This document shows, in pieces, positions 1-9,975 of a DNA stretch of 64,000 bases (the first letter of the stretch is position 1; each line of letters starts with the position of its first letter). The DNA comes from Limnobacter sp. Lineage in GTDB: Bacteria; Pseudomonadota; Gammaproteobacteria; Burkholderiales; Burkholderiaceae_B. The notes under the pieces were generated by a model, which saw nothing but the letters and a program-made list of their open reading frames with translations, ran no database searches and was not told the DNA's origin. The position numbers were made by a program, and so were the translations under genes. Location: positions 186,001 through 250,000 of the forward strand of contig JARWZZ010000019.1 in assembly GCA_029866125.1 (NCBI GenBank), in the 5' to 3' direction.

Positions 1-1
1 T

Positions 2-148
2 TGTTTGGTCGAGATCAATTACCACAACAACGATGCGGCCTGTGTGGCCCATTTGTCGGAAGACTGGCGTGTGCGCCCCGAAGAAGACTTGCTTGAGGCG
101 GCCCGTAATTGGTTGGGCGAAAAGAACGCGCGTTGGGTTTTCCAGTGA
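2..148 (+). CDS. 3' end of a truncated CDS entering from the left (…LLEAARNWLGEKNARWVFQ*), function unknown
   Basis: Open frame from base 2 to TGA 146-148; its stop overlaps the GTG start of the next gene (GTGA, 145-148). Confidence 0.6.
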   Translation, partial: CLVEINYHNNDAACVAHLSEDWRVRPEEDLLEAARNWLGEKNARWVFQ

Positions 149-1089
149 AGAGGAAAATCCTCATCGTCGCCCCCAAATGGGATGAGAAAAACGGCGGCGT
201 GGTGGTGCTGCACAAGCTGTGTGATTTGCTCAACCGCATGGGCCGAGAGGCTTATTTAGTGCCTTACATTGACAATCAGTTGGTGCAGCCTGGCAAAAGT
301 GCCTCCGGAATATGGAAAGTGGTAAGAAGCCGCCTTTACCGCTGGTACCGCGAGTTTAAAACCAATCCCACCCTGCTTACCCCCGTATTCCAGGGCAAGC
401 CTTGGGCTATGGATTTGTCAGACTACATTGTGATATATCCCGAGTTGGTGATGGGTAACCCCTTGCGTGCGCAAAACACAGTGCGCTGGTTTTTGCACAA
501 ACCTGGGTTTCACAACCACGGCAATATTGTGTTGGGTCAGGGGGAGTTGTACTTCTTCTACAACAAAGCGTTTGGGCCATTCCACATGACAGGCTCCACC
601 ACTTCAGACCACGAGTTGCGCATCATTCACTACCCCCTGGAGCATTACAACCTGCAAGGTGCGCTGCCTGAGCCCGATCGGCAGGGCACTGCGTATTGCT
701 TGCGCAAGGGGGACAAAAAGCCGCGTATTCATCACCCTGAAGATGCCATCCTGATCGACCCACTCAACCACGCTGATACGGCAGCGGTGTTCAAAAAAGT
801 AAAGCGATTCATTTCGTACGACAGCATCACGGCCTATTCATTTTTCGCGGCCTTGTGCGGGTGTGAATCTGTGGTGGTGCCCGATGAGGGCGTGAGTTTT
901 GAAGACTGGCAAAGCAACCCGGCTGATGCGCATGGCATTGCCTATGGGTTTTCGGATTCAGAAATTCAGCGCGCCAAAAACACCGCCCATTTGTGTATTG
1001 AGCGGGTTTTTGAAATGGACAAGCAGAACAACATCAACCTGCAAGCGGCAGTGGCGCAGATGGATGATTTCTTTGCGGGCCGCGATTGA
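145..1089 (+). CDS. glycosyltransferase-like protein, probable LPS/glycan biosynthesis
   Basis: ORF track 109..1089; GTG 145 is the likely start (VKRKILIVAPKWDEKNGGVVVLHKLCDLL). GT-like C-terminal segment (FISYDSITAYSFFAALCGCESVVVPDEG). Adjacent to LPS genes. Confidence 0.6.
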   Translation: MKRKILIVAPKWDEKNGGVVVLHKLCDLLNRMGREAYLVPYIDNQLVQPGKSASGIWKVVRSRLYRWYREFKTNPTLLTPVFQGKPWAMDLSDYIVIYPELVMGNPLRAQNTVRWFLHKPGFHNHGNIVLGQGELYFFYNKAFGPFHMTGSTTSDHELRIIHYPLEHYNLQGALPEPDRQGTAYCLRKGDKKPRIHHPEDAILIDPLNHADTAAVFKKVKRFISYDSITAYSFFAALCGCESVVVPDEGVSFEDWQSNPADAHGIAYGFSDSEIQRAKNTAHLCIERVFEMDKQNNINLQAAVAQMDDFFAGRD

Positions 1090-1138
1090 ACTCTAGTGTT
1101 GACAACCCGCTTTCAACAACTCAGTCGCCAACTGTTGC

Positions 1139-2440
1139 TTAATCCGTCAAAATTTTCCTGTACAAATCTGCAAACTCCCCTGCAGCCCCCTCGTCAAATT
1201 GATCGCGGTGGTAACGCACGGTGAGAAACATTTCGTCCGCCACACTGGCTGCACCCACTGACACGCCCAAAGGCATAATCGCAGGCGGTGAGAAGTAAAG
1301 CTCTTTGACTGCGCCTGCACTGCCCACAGTTGGAAATTCTGCCAAACGCCCCAAATTAGACAGCAAGGTGCTTTCCACCAAGTTGTGCGAGGCCACGGGG
1401 AAAATATCCCGTAACCTAGACTTCAATGCAGCGGGTAACCACTTGGGTATATCCAGCAAATCAATCAGCACACTGGCCCCGCCTTTCTCTTTCAAGATTG
1501 CAGTTTGGCGAGAAATGGCTTGCACTGATTCACTCAGGCTGCTTTGCTCGTCTTGCGTTAGCGACACTGACACATAGCTGGAGTAGTTGCCAAAGGTGTC
1601 ATGCCACCATTCCGCAGGGCGCAGGTTCACCGGCATCATCACTGAAATTCGGCCTTGTTTACCGGCGTGTAATGAGTTCCATTCCTTCACTGTGTGGGCC
1701 AAACCCGCCAAAAGTAAATCATTGACCGTTGCAGGTTTTACCCGTTTGGTCATCACTTTGGCTGTCTCTTTGGGGTTGAAGGCCAACAGCTTGAAGCCGT
1801 ACACACTTTCATCACCCGTACTTCGACCTTTTTTGGAGGCTAGGCGCACGGGTGGAGTCACGGCCCGCCACAAATAATCGAGAAAAATTTTGGTGCGCTC
1901 AATTCGCTCAGTCAGGGACTGACTGCCCGCAAGGGCTTTTAGGTCGCGCACAGTCAGCGCATCCACTGCAACTGGGTCGGCCTGCTTGGCGTAATGCCGC
2001 ATGATGGATTGCATCAACCGGAAGGTGGACATGCCATCCCCCGAGCTGTGGCTGACATTCAACATGAAATAATCACCGCCCGAATGGTGCACCAGCGTGC
2101 ACAAAAAGCTGGGGGACACGGACAGCGGCACCAAAATACTTTGCAGCCTTGCACGGGCGGCTTCCACTTCGGCAAGGTTTTTTGCAGTGACCACATTCAA
2201 GGCCAAGTGCTCGGGTTCGTTGGGAATATGCCACTCGTAGACGGTGGCCACCGCAGTGTGTTCAGCCATTCTGGCCCTTGCGATGGGGTGGGCCAGTGCT
2301 GCAGCATGTATTGCCTTGACCAGTTTTTCTGCTTCGAATTTGCCCTCGACCCGAACTTCAACGTGTACACTCCAAGGGTTTTCACGTGTGTCCAGGTTTA
2401 GAAAGGCGGCATCCAACAGGTTCAAGGGTGTTTTTAACAT
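1139..2440 (-). CDS. condensation-domain / wax-ester-synthase-like (WS/DGAT-like) acyltransferase
   Basis: N-terminus LNLLDAAFLNLDT; HxxxDG-type motif in NVSHSSGDGMS; overall WS/DGAT-like organisation. Confidence 0.65.
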   Translation of the reverse strand: MLKTPLNLLDAAFLNLDTRENPWSVHVEVRVEGKFEAEKLVKAIHAAALAHPIARARMAEHTAVATVYEWHIPNEPEHLALNVVTAKNLAEVEAARARLQSILVPLSVSPSFLCTLVHHSGGDYFMLNVSHSSGDGMSTFRLMQSIMRHYAKQADPVAVDALTVRDLKALAGSQSLTERIERTKIFLDYLWRAVTPPVRLASKKGRSTGDESVYGFKLLAFNPKETAKVMTKRVKPATVNDLLLAGLAHTVKEWNSLHAGKQGRISVMMPVNLRPAEWWHDTFGNYSSYVSVSLTQDEQSSLSESVQAISRQTAILKEKGGASVLIDLLDIPKWLPAALKSRLRDIFPVASHNLVESTLLSNLGRLAEFPTVGSAGAVKELYFSPPAIMPLGVSVGAASVADEMFLTVRYHRDQFDEGAAGEFADLYRKILTD

Positions 2441-2464
2441 GCGTGTCTCCCCACTCTATTTATT

Positions 2465-4255
2465 ATGGATATGTCGAATCCACAGTCTAAAGCAAGCCAA
2501 CTGTATAAGCGACTGCTGAGCTACAGCTTCAAACACAAGAAGTTTTTGGTCGCTTCCCTGTTGGCGCTGGTGGTGTCCGCAGTCTGCGAGCCCCTGTTCG
2601 CCAGCCTGATGAAGCCCCTGATTGATGAAAACTTTGCGGCTGAGCGCACGTCCTTGGCCAACTGGCTACCGTTGATTATCATGGGCTTGTTCCTTGTGCG
2701 GGGCTTAAGCACTTACATCAATGAGTACGCCAGTGCGCGCCTGTCGGGCTCGGTGGTATACGACTTGCGCACCGACATGCTGGCGCGCATTTTGAGCCTG
2801 CCCAATTCTTATTTTGTTGAACAACCTGCCGGCAAGGTGATATCCACCGTGTCCACCAATGTGGATGCAGTCACTGAGGCTGGTTTCAATATTGTAACCG
2901 TGCTGATTAGGGACGGGGCCATCGTAATCGGCCTTTTGGCCATGCTGCTGTACACCAACTGGAAGCTCACCCTGATTTGTTTTGCGATTTTGCCGCTGAT
3001 TGCCATCGGTATCACGATTGCATCCAAACGCTTGAACAAGTACGCCCACAGCGCCCAGTTTTCCCATGCTGATTTGGTGCAAAGCATCAGCGAAGTGATC
3101 AATGCCCAGAAAATCATCAAGATTTACGGCGCACAGAAGGTGGAAACTGACCGCTTCCAGAAAAGTGCAGAAGAAATCTTAAGCTCACGCGTCAAGCTGG
3201 TGTCCACCAGTGCAGCCAACTCCGCAATTGTTCAATGGATGCTGGCCGGTGCAGTGGCCTTGGTGGTGTATTTCGCAGGCCGAATGGCGGGTGATCAAGC
3301 CATGACGGCTGGTGATTTTGCGTCCTTCATGACCGCCATGATGATGCTGCTAACCCCCGTCAAACGCCTCACCAACATCAACCAGCAACTGCAAAAAGGC
3401 TTGGCTGCGGCTGACAATGTGTTCAGGGTGATTGACCAAGTTGCAGAGGTGTCCAAGGGTACGCATCAAGCCGAGCGTTCAGCGGGTTTGATTGAATTCA
3501 AATCAGTAGGCTTGACCTACCCAGGTGCGGAAACGCCCACCTTAAGGTCCATCGACTTGACCATCCAGCCCGGCCAAACCGTGGGTATTGTGGGCGTGTC
3601 GGGTGGCGGCAAATCCACACTGATTAACCTGCTTCCGCGATTTTTAGACCCCACAACCGGCCAGGTTTGTTTGGATGGAGTGGATTTAAATGATTGGGAT
3701 TTGAAAAGCCTGCGCCGCCAAATTGCCATCGTGACCCAAGAAAGCCACCTACTCAACGACACCGTGCGCAACAACATTGCCTATGGCGAAATGCGTGGCA
3801 CATCTGAGGAAAAAATCCTCGAGGCCGCCCGCATGGCCAACGCCCTGCATTTCATTGAAAAGCTTGAAAATGGCTTGGACACGATGCTGGGTGACAATGG
3901 TTTGCGCTTGTCGGGTGGTCAACGTCAGCGTATTTCAATCGCCCGTGCATTCCTTAAAAATGCACCAATTTTGATTTTGGACGAAGCCACTTCCGCGCTC
4001 GATTCGGAAGCCGAGCGTGAAGTTCAAGAGGACATGGAACGCTTGCGCCATGGCCGCACCACGCTGGTGATTGCCCACCGCTTGTCCACCTTGGTCACAG
4101 CGGATTTCATCATTGTGCTAGATCAAGGCAAGATGATTGAGCGCGGTACCCACACCGAGTTGCTGGCCCTGCAAGGCAAATACCACTATTTGCATAGTAT
4201 TCAGAATCAGACTGTAGAGAGTCTGGGGCAAGTAGCGCCAAAAGAGGCAGGCTGA
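2465..4255 (+). CDS. msbA: lipid A export ABC transporter, ATP-binding/permease
   Basis: Fused TM and ABC domains; Walker A GVSGGGKST, signature LSGGQRQR, Walker B ILILDEATSALD. Start could be 2471. Confidence 0.9.
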   Translation: MDMSNPQSKASQLYKRLLSYSFKHKKFLVASLLALVVSAVCEPLFASLMKPLIDENFAAERTSLANWLPLIIMGLFLVRGLSTYINEYASARLSGSVVYDLRTDMLARILSLPNSYFVEQPAGKVISTVSTNVDAVTEAGFNIVTVLIRDGAIVIGLLAMLLYTNWKLTLICFAILPLIAIGITIASKRLNKYAHSAQFSHADLVQSISEVINAQKIIKIYGAQKVETDRFQKSAEEILSSRVKLVSTSAANSAIVQWMLAGAVALVVYFAGRMAGDQAMTAGDFASFMTAMMMLLTPVKRLTNINQQLQKGLAAADNVFRVIDQVAEVSKGTHQAERSAGLIEFKSVGLTYPGAETPTLRSIDLTIQPGQTVGIVGVSGGGKSTLINLLPRFLDPTTGQVCLDGVDLNDWDLKSLRRQIAIVTQESHLLNDTVRNNIAYGEMRGTSEEKILEAARMANALHFIEKLENGLDTMLGDNGLRLSGGQRQRISIARAFLKNAPILILDEATSALDSEAEREVQEDMERLRHGRTTLVIAHRLSTLVTADFIIVLDQGKMIERGTHTELLALQGKYHYLHSIQNQTVESLGQVAPKEAG

Positions 4256-4263
4256 CTGGGGCA

Positions 4264-5583
4264 ATGACTACATTTAAATCTCAGCATAGCCCGACTGTGC
4301 AGTCCCCTAGTTCGTTCTGGGTGTTTGTCTTAATTGTTGGAATGTCTTTGGCATTTCTCGTCAAGAAGTCCATCAATCTTGCGCTTGTTTTATGCGCATT
4401 TTATGGGCTTTTTCTGATCAGCCAACTTGTTGTCTCAAGACTGAAATCCAGTACTCCAATCCAGTTCAATCAATTACCCTTTGTTGTTTGGGCGCTGTTT
4501 ACCTTGTTGTGTGCCCCATTTGCATGGATGTTGATTTTAGGTTTGCTACGTGGTCAGTTTGACATTGACCAACTGGACGAATATTTCCGTCATGTCATCG
4601 CGGCTGGAGTGCTTCTGGCTTTATACGGCAAGGTTAAGTCAGTGCATTGGGCTTGGTTTAAAGCGTTAACATCGCTAAGTGCAATTACTTTGCTGGTCAT
4701 GATTATTTTGGGTTTTGAGCGGTGGAATTGGGATCAGCGCTATGCCACCTACTTTGTTGATCCAAACAGCCTAGGTATTGCAGGGTTTGTTCAAGGCGCA
4801 GTTTTAGGCCTTGCCTTGATTCAAAACGGGTTGTGGGCTGATGATTCCAAGTCGTTCCGTTTGCCTGTAGCCGCCTGGGTGTCTCTTTTGGCCTTGGGTA
4901 CTGCGTCGGGTTGGGCTGTTAGCGTGATGTCCGGAACACGTGGCGTGTGGCTCGCACTCATTCCATTGTTTTTTGTGTTGATTACAGTGTCCAAGCGACC
5001 GCTCTCCGTGCTCGGAATAAGTTTGATTTTCTCCGCCATATTGGTGTTGCTTGCAAGCCAGTCGACCTTCTTACAAAAGCGCTACGACGACGCAGTTCGA
5101 GATGTAGACCTTTGGATGCATACCGCTCAGAAGGACACCCCAGTTGGGATTCGACTGTCCATCTATCAAAGTTTGTATCAGTTGGCTTCCGAGAAACCTT
5201 GGTTGGGTATGCATCCTCAAGAGCGAGATCAAAAGTTCCAGACTTTGCCCAGCCTGAGTCCAGTTGCGAAATACACACTCATGGAGTCTGGCGCGCACAA
5301 TCAGTACCTAGAGAAGCAAATCCTAAATGGCCTACCCGGTTCATTTTTGGCTTTAATGCTATACCTGCTGCCTTTGCTTTATTTTTGGCGTGTTTGGCGA
5401 AAAGCGGAGTCAGACCATCTAAAATTTGCCTGCAGTCTTGGGGTTGTAGTTTGCCTCTGCTACTTAGTATCTGGACTGTCTTTGGTATTGACTCTGAAGT
5501 ACCTTAATTCTTATTGGGCTGCATGTGTCATTTTGGCCGCAACAGCCATTCCTTCCAAGTCCAACGGAGCGCCTCATGTTTGA
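4264..5583 (+). CDS. O-antigen ligase family (Wzy_C-type) membrane protein
   Basis: Polytopic membrane protein with MSGTRGVWLAL motif and a periplasmic loop with GAHNQYLE; located in LPS block. Confidence 0.8.
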   Translation: MTTFKSQHSPTVQSPSSFWVFVLIVGMSLAFLVKKSINLALVLCAFYGLFLISQLVVSRLKSSTPIQFNQLPFVVWALFTLLCAPFAWMLILGLLRGQFDIDQLDEYFRHVIAAGVLLALYGKVKSVHWAWFKALTSLSAITLLVMIILGFERWNWDQRYATYFVDPNSLGIAGFVQGAVLGLALIQNGLWADDSKSFRLPVAAWVSLLALGTASGWAVSVMSGTRGVWLALIPLFFVLITVSKRPLSVLGISLIFSAILVLLASQSTFLQKRYDDAVRDVDLWMHTAQKDTPVGIRLSIYQSLYQLASEKPWLGMHPQERDQKFQTLPSLSPVAKYTLMESGAHNQYLEKQILNGLPGSFLALMLYLLPLLYFWRVWRKAESDHLKFACSLGVVVCLCYLVSGLSLVLTLKYLNSYWAACVILAATAIPSKSNGAPHV

Positions 5584-6397
5584 TTATTCAGCCACATTTG
5601 CTTGCTATAACAACGTGGCTTATACCCAAAAGTGCATTGAAAGCCTCAAGCAATCGAACTTCGACATGTCTCGCCTCGTCATCGTGGACAACAATTCCGC
5701 CGACAACACATGGGATTACCTCAACACACTCCAAGACGTTCATTTGATCCGAAACAAAGAGAACATGGGCTGTGGCGTGGCTTGGAACCAAGGTGCTTTG
5801 GTGCAGCAAGCGGAATGGACCGTCATTATGAACAATGACATTTTGGTAAGCCACGATTGGATCGAAAACCTGATTGGTCAAACAATCGAGGCCGGCTTAC
5901 TGGTGTCGTCACCTGCCATGATTGAGGGGCCGACCGACTACGACTGGCAAACCCATTTGCCCCAACTGGAAAGTAAGCTCAAGGGCTACAACCGCCCACA
6001 AACCGCGCATGCGGTGTGTTTGTTGGTGCACAACTCCGTGTGGCAAAAGGTGGGCTACTTCCGTGCCACACCCAAACTGCTTGGGTTTGAGGACACCATT
6101 TTCTTCTTCGATTGTTTTAAAAACGGCGTGGCCCATGCTTGCATGGGCGGCTCATGGATCCACCATTTTGGTTCCATCACCGTCAAATCCCTCAAAGAGG
6201 AAATGGGCATCAAAAAGCGCTCAGGCGGATTGGGCGATCGCAACAACAAAAACCTGCTGGATCAAGGTTTCTTCATGCGCAAATGGCGCAAGATGGAAAA
6301 AAAGCGGCATGTTGCCGCCTGCAGGGAGGCCGAACTCCAAAAGTACGGCGCAACCGTGCATTGCGTGCGCAAGGACGGTCAGGAAATTTGGCTTTGA
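5576..6397 (+). CDS. family 2 glycosyltransferase
   Basis: MFDYSATFACYNNVAYTQKCIESLKQSNFDMSRLVIVDNNSADNTWDYL; ATG 5576 overlaps end of the ligase ORF. Confidence 0.85.
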   Translation: MFDYSATFACYNNVAYTQKCIESLKQSNFDMSRLVIVDNNSADNTWDYLNTLQDVHLIRNKENMGCGVAWNQGALVQQAEWTVIMNNDILVSHDWIENLIGQTIEAGLLVSSPAMIEGPTDYDWQTHLPQLESKLKGYNRPQTAHAVCLLVHNSVWQKVGYFRATPKLLGFEDTIFFFDCFKNGVAHACMGGSWIHHFGSITVKSLKEEMGIKKRSGGLGDRNNKNLLDQGFFMRKWRKMEKKRHVAACREAELQKYGATVHCVRKDGQEIWL

Positions 6398-7485
6398 GGC
6401 ACCGTCGATTGCTCTAGCATTTCAATTTCTTTCAGCACCACTTGCGTGGGAATTGCCCGTAACAACCGGGTATGGTCATCGGTGTTGATGCTGTCCGGGT
6501 GGGGCAGGGGGCCAAAATCCCCTGCATAAATCACCTTGGCCCTGTTCGACCACGGCTTCCATTCCTCCACCCATGACGGTCCAAACAAAGCAATTTGCGG
6601 CACATCCAAGGCTGCGGCCATGTGCATGGGGGCGGAATCCACACCAATGTAAAATCTGCAGTTACTTAGCATCGCCGCCACCAAAGGCAGGCTGACTTGG
6701 CCGCCAAGGTTCAGCAAGACTGCATTTCCGGTCGCCTTTTGCCGCGCCAAACGCTCAATCTCTGCCGTCATGGCCTTTTCAACTGGGTCAGGTGCGCAGG
6801 TCAGCACCACGTGGTAGCCCTTGCCCAATAAATAGGCAACTACCTCTGCAAATTTGTCATCTTCCCAGCACTTAAAAGGCCACCTTGCGGCGGGGTGAAT
6901 CAGCACGAAATCCCCACCGTTTAATCCGCCAATTCCTTCCTTGCCCAACCATTCCCGCACCTTGAGTTGGTTGGCCTCAGACGGTACCAAGGCCATTTTT
7001 CCCTTGATGCTGGAAGGGTCCACGCCGAGCTTGGACAAGCACATCAGGTTCAGTTCCACCGCATGCGCCTTGCCCCGGGCAGGCGGCATCACACAGTCGG
7101 TGAAGCTGTTGTGCCAAAACGGTTTGTCCCGTTTGGCATAAAACATTTCCACACGCTTGGGTGCTTGGCTAAACCGGGTAATCAACGCACCAACCCACTG
7201 GTCCGTTAGGTGAATCACCGCATCGTACTTTTCACGCCGCACTCCCAACAGCAAGCCCAACTCGGCTTTGACCCGTTTCCAGCCCTTCAATTTGCGGTCA
7301 ATGGTCAATACACGGTGCACATGCGGATTGTTTTCCAGCAAAGGCGTTGTTTCTTTGTAAATCAGCACATCCACCTGAATTCCGGGGAAGTGCTCCACCA
7401 AAGCCCGATACAAGGCCGTGCTCAACAACACATCCCCATGGTGGCGAAGCTTAATAACCAGCACCTTAGCCAACACTTTCTTCAA
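6379..7485 (-). CDS. ADP-heptose:LPS heptosyltransferase (WaaQ-like, GT9)
   Basis: KVLVIKLRHHGDVLLSTALYRAL… GVDSAPMHMAAALDVPQIALFGPS GT9 motifs. Confidence 0.85.
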   Translation of the reverse strand: MKKVLAKVLVIKLRHHGDVLLSTALYRALVEHFPGIQVDVLIYKETTPLLENNPHVHRVLTIDRKLKGWKRVKAELGLLLGVRREKYDAVIHLTDQWVGALITRFSQAPKRVEMFYAKRDKPFWHNSFTDCVMPPARGKAHAVELNLMCLSKLGVDPSSIKGKMALVPSEANQLKVREWLGKEGIGGLNGGDFVLIHPAARWPFKCWEDDKFAEVVAYLLGKGYHVVLTCAPDPVEKAMTAEIERLARQKATGNAVLLNLGGQVSLPLVAAMLSNCRFYIGVDSAPMHMAAALDVPQIALFGPSWVEEWKPWSNRAKVIYAGDFGPLPHPDSINTDDHTRLLRAIPTQVVLKEIEMLEQSTVPQSQIS

Positions 7486-7593
7486 AATTGGATTCCCCTT
7501 TCTATGGTCTGCATGCCCATGCGTTTACTATATTAGTGTGCATCAATTCAATACACTCGCCATTTGGTCGGCAATCCTCAGGAAACTTGAGCC

Positions 7594-8760
7594 ATGAGTA
7601 CCATTTTTTTCACCGAAAGCCTCCAAACCGAGGCCGTGGGTCATGACCAAATCATCCGGCAAATTTTAGGCCTACAAAAACAGGGCTACCTGTGCTTGCT
7701 GCTGTGCGTATCTGGAAGCTACCTGTCCAATGAAGCGCAAAAGCAGGGCATCTGGACCGAACACCTGCGCTTTCGCAATGCGTTTGACCCACTCAGCCTG
7801 ATCAAAATGGTCAGCTTTCTGCGCAACTACGAGCCTGTCAGCGTCATTTCCCATTCCAGCCACGATTCAAACCTCAGTGCCATGGCCGTCCATGCCTTAC
7901 ACAAACTGGGAGTGCTTAAATACAGGCCGCAGCTTATCCGCGTGCGCAACCGCAAGCCGCATTCAACCCATGCCATCAGCTACAACCTGTTGTTTGATTA
8001 CACACTGACGCCCAGCGCCTCGTTTCGTGACCAATTGCTGTCCGACAGCGCCATTTTGCCGCATAAAGTCAAAGTGCTTTACCCCGATGTTCAACCCCCT
8101 GCCTTAATCGAATTTGATCAAAAACGCGTGGCGCCTGAATTGCAAGCCATGCTGGATGACGCAAGCCGCCGCCCCCTCATTGCCCATGTCGGCGAGGTTA
8201 GCGCACAAAGCGGGCACACTTTTATGTTGGATGTGGTGCAAAAGCTGCTGACAGATTTCCCGAAAATGACCTACCTGGTACTTCGCCAAGGTTCTCAGTT
8301 ACAGGCACTTGAGAGCGAGGTCACACGCAAAGGCCTTGGAGGCGCAGTCTTTTTTGCTTCTCCCGCCGATTTCAAAATCTGCATGGAAAGCAAAACCAAC
8401 GCATTGGTGATGCCGTTTCATCAAGAACCAGCAGATTGCCCACAGCTGCAAGCGCTCAGTGCTGGTATCCCCTTGGTGCTCAGTCAAGTCGGGGGCCTGC
8501 CCGAGGCCATTAAAAACAATGAGACCGGCTATGTGTGCCCACCCCCTTTCGCCTCGGGTGCTGTGGATGCTTGGTGCCGCACCTTAAGCGGCGTACTCAA
8601 AGACCCAGCCACCTCCAGCCAAGTGGCCTCTCGGGGCCGCGAGTCCATACTCAGCCAATTCGGGCTGGAAAATCACCTCAAAGGTTTAATCGCACTGTTT
8701 CAACGCGTTGCTTTGCCCGGTGCCAGGGGCAACAAGTCCAAGCGTCGTGAGCCTTCCTAA
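7594..8760 (+). CDS. family 4 glycosyltransferase
   Basis: C-terminal ALSAGIPLVLSQVGGLPEAIKNNETGYVCPP is a GT4 donor-binding motif. Confidence 0.8.
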   Translation: MSTIFFTESLQTEAVGHDQIIRQILGLQKQGYLCLLLCVSGSYLSNEAQKQGIWTEHLRFRNAFDPLSLIKMVSFLRNYEPVSVISHSSHDSNLSAMAVHALHKLGVLKYRPQLIRVRNRKPHSTHAISYNLLFDYTLTPSASFRDQLLSDSAILPHKVKVLYPDVQPPALIEFDQKRVAPELQAMLDDASRRPLIAHVGEVSAQSGHTFMLDVVQKLLTDFPKMTYLVLRQGSQLQALESEVTRKGLGGAVFFASPADFKICMESKTNALVMPFHQEPADCPQLQALSAGIPLVLSQVGGLPEAIKNNETGYVCPPPFASGAVDAWCRTLSGVLKDPATSSQVASRGRESILSQFGLENHLKGLIALFQRVALPGARGNKSKRREPS

Positions 8761-8774
8761 CCAATCCATCCTTA

Positions 8775-9671
8775 ATGATTCAGCCCCTAAAAGAAGCTCA
8801 ACTCCAGCATACCTCCTTGGAGGAGGCAATCCAGCGTTTGGCCCATGCCGGTTCAACCCATGCACCAGGCGATTCAGTCGGCTTGGGTATTGTGGTTGGG
8901 GGGCAAGTCCCCGCAGTTTTAGCGGCACGCATCATGGCCCTTCAACTCACCTCTCAACCGGCACCGGTCCATATCTATTTACCCAAACCTTTTCATGCCT
9001 TGATGGAAATGGATGTTTGGGCACCTGCAATCAGGGATGCCAACGATTTAATCCAGTCCAAATCCGCCAAGTTTTGGAGGTCAAGTCAGCAGCTCATCGT
9101 TCAGCCGCTTTCCGACCAAGGCATCAGCACCGCTGTTTTCCTAGGCAGTGGAGTCGGGGCCAGTTCATGGGCTGACCCTACCCTTGCCAAAGCACTCTGC
9201 CAAGGCTTGGACCAAGCGATGATCGTGCAACAGGTCGACCCGTTTTTGGACTCTGCTTTGGCGTCAAATCTATCCAGCCCTGCGCTACAGGCTGGGCCGC
9301 AGTCCTTGGCCAGGGCCACCCATGCCTACAGGTCAAAGGCCCCCAATATGCTCAAAGCCTTGGTCTTTTTGTCGGCAGAGGCTTGGATGGGGCAAAACCC
9401 TCAGGTTTCAACACAACTGGCCTCTTGGTTGGATGAGCAGCAGTCCACCGCCAAGCGATTGAAGCTGCAATTGGACGTGTGCCGAATGTGTTTCGCGGTG
9501 CCAGACCCGCTTGCCCAGCGGCAGCTGAATGCAGTTGCCGTGTCTGTACAAACTTGCAACTGGGCCGACTTGCTGGGCTACATGGCCTACGCCGATCTGA
9601 TTGCCACCGATCAGAAAGAGTTAATCCTCGTGGCGAAGTCCATGGGCAAAGTCAGCTGTAACTTGTTGTGA
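8775..9671 (+). CDS. hypothetical protein
   Basis: Long ORF in the block with suitable spacing after the GT4 gene; no family recognised. Confidence 0.6.
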   Translation: MIQPLKEAQLQHTSLEEAIQRLAHAGSTHAPGDSVGLGIVVGGQVPAVLAARIMALQLTSQPAPVHIYLPKPFHALMEMDVWAPAIRDANDLIQSKSAKFWRSSQQLIVQPLSDQGISTAVFLGSGVGASSWADPTLAKALCQGLDQAMIVQQVDPFLDSALASNLSSPALQAGPQSLARATHAYRSKAPNMLKALVFLSAEAWMGQNPQVSTQLASWLDEQQSTAKRLKLQLDVCRMCFAVPDPLAQRQLNAVAVSVQTCNWADLLGYMAYADLIATDQKELILVAKSMGKVSCNLL

Positions 9672-9975
9672 AAACATCACAGGTCTAGGGTGGCATTCAG
9701 AAATTCTTCCTGCTCTGATGTTTGACACGACAAAGGCTGCAAACCCAAGCAATATCAGGGGTTTGTGTGCTTTGGGTCTGGCGGATAAAAGGGCGGCTTT
9801 AAGTGTTCGGCCCGGATTGATCTGGGCAGATGTTGTGGTTCAGCGACAAAACCCCCGGTTTTTGAATGGGCAACTAATTATTTGGTTGGTCGGATTCAGG
9901 GACAACGTGTACATTGTCTCTCGTGCCTCAGGCAACTGTGGCAAGCAATCAACCAACATCAAAAAGGGTGAATAT

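Noticed and set aside
9718-9975. N-terminal extension of the porin ORF
   Set aside because: Signal peptide begins at ATG 9976 with a good RBS (aaaagggtg); upstream extension is leader DNA.
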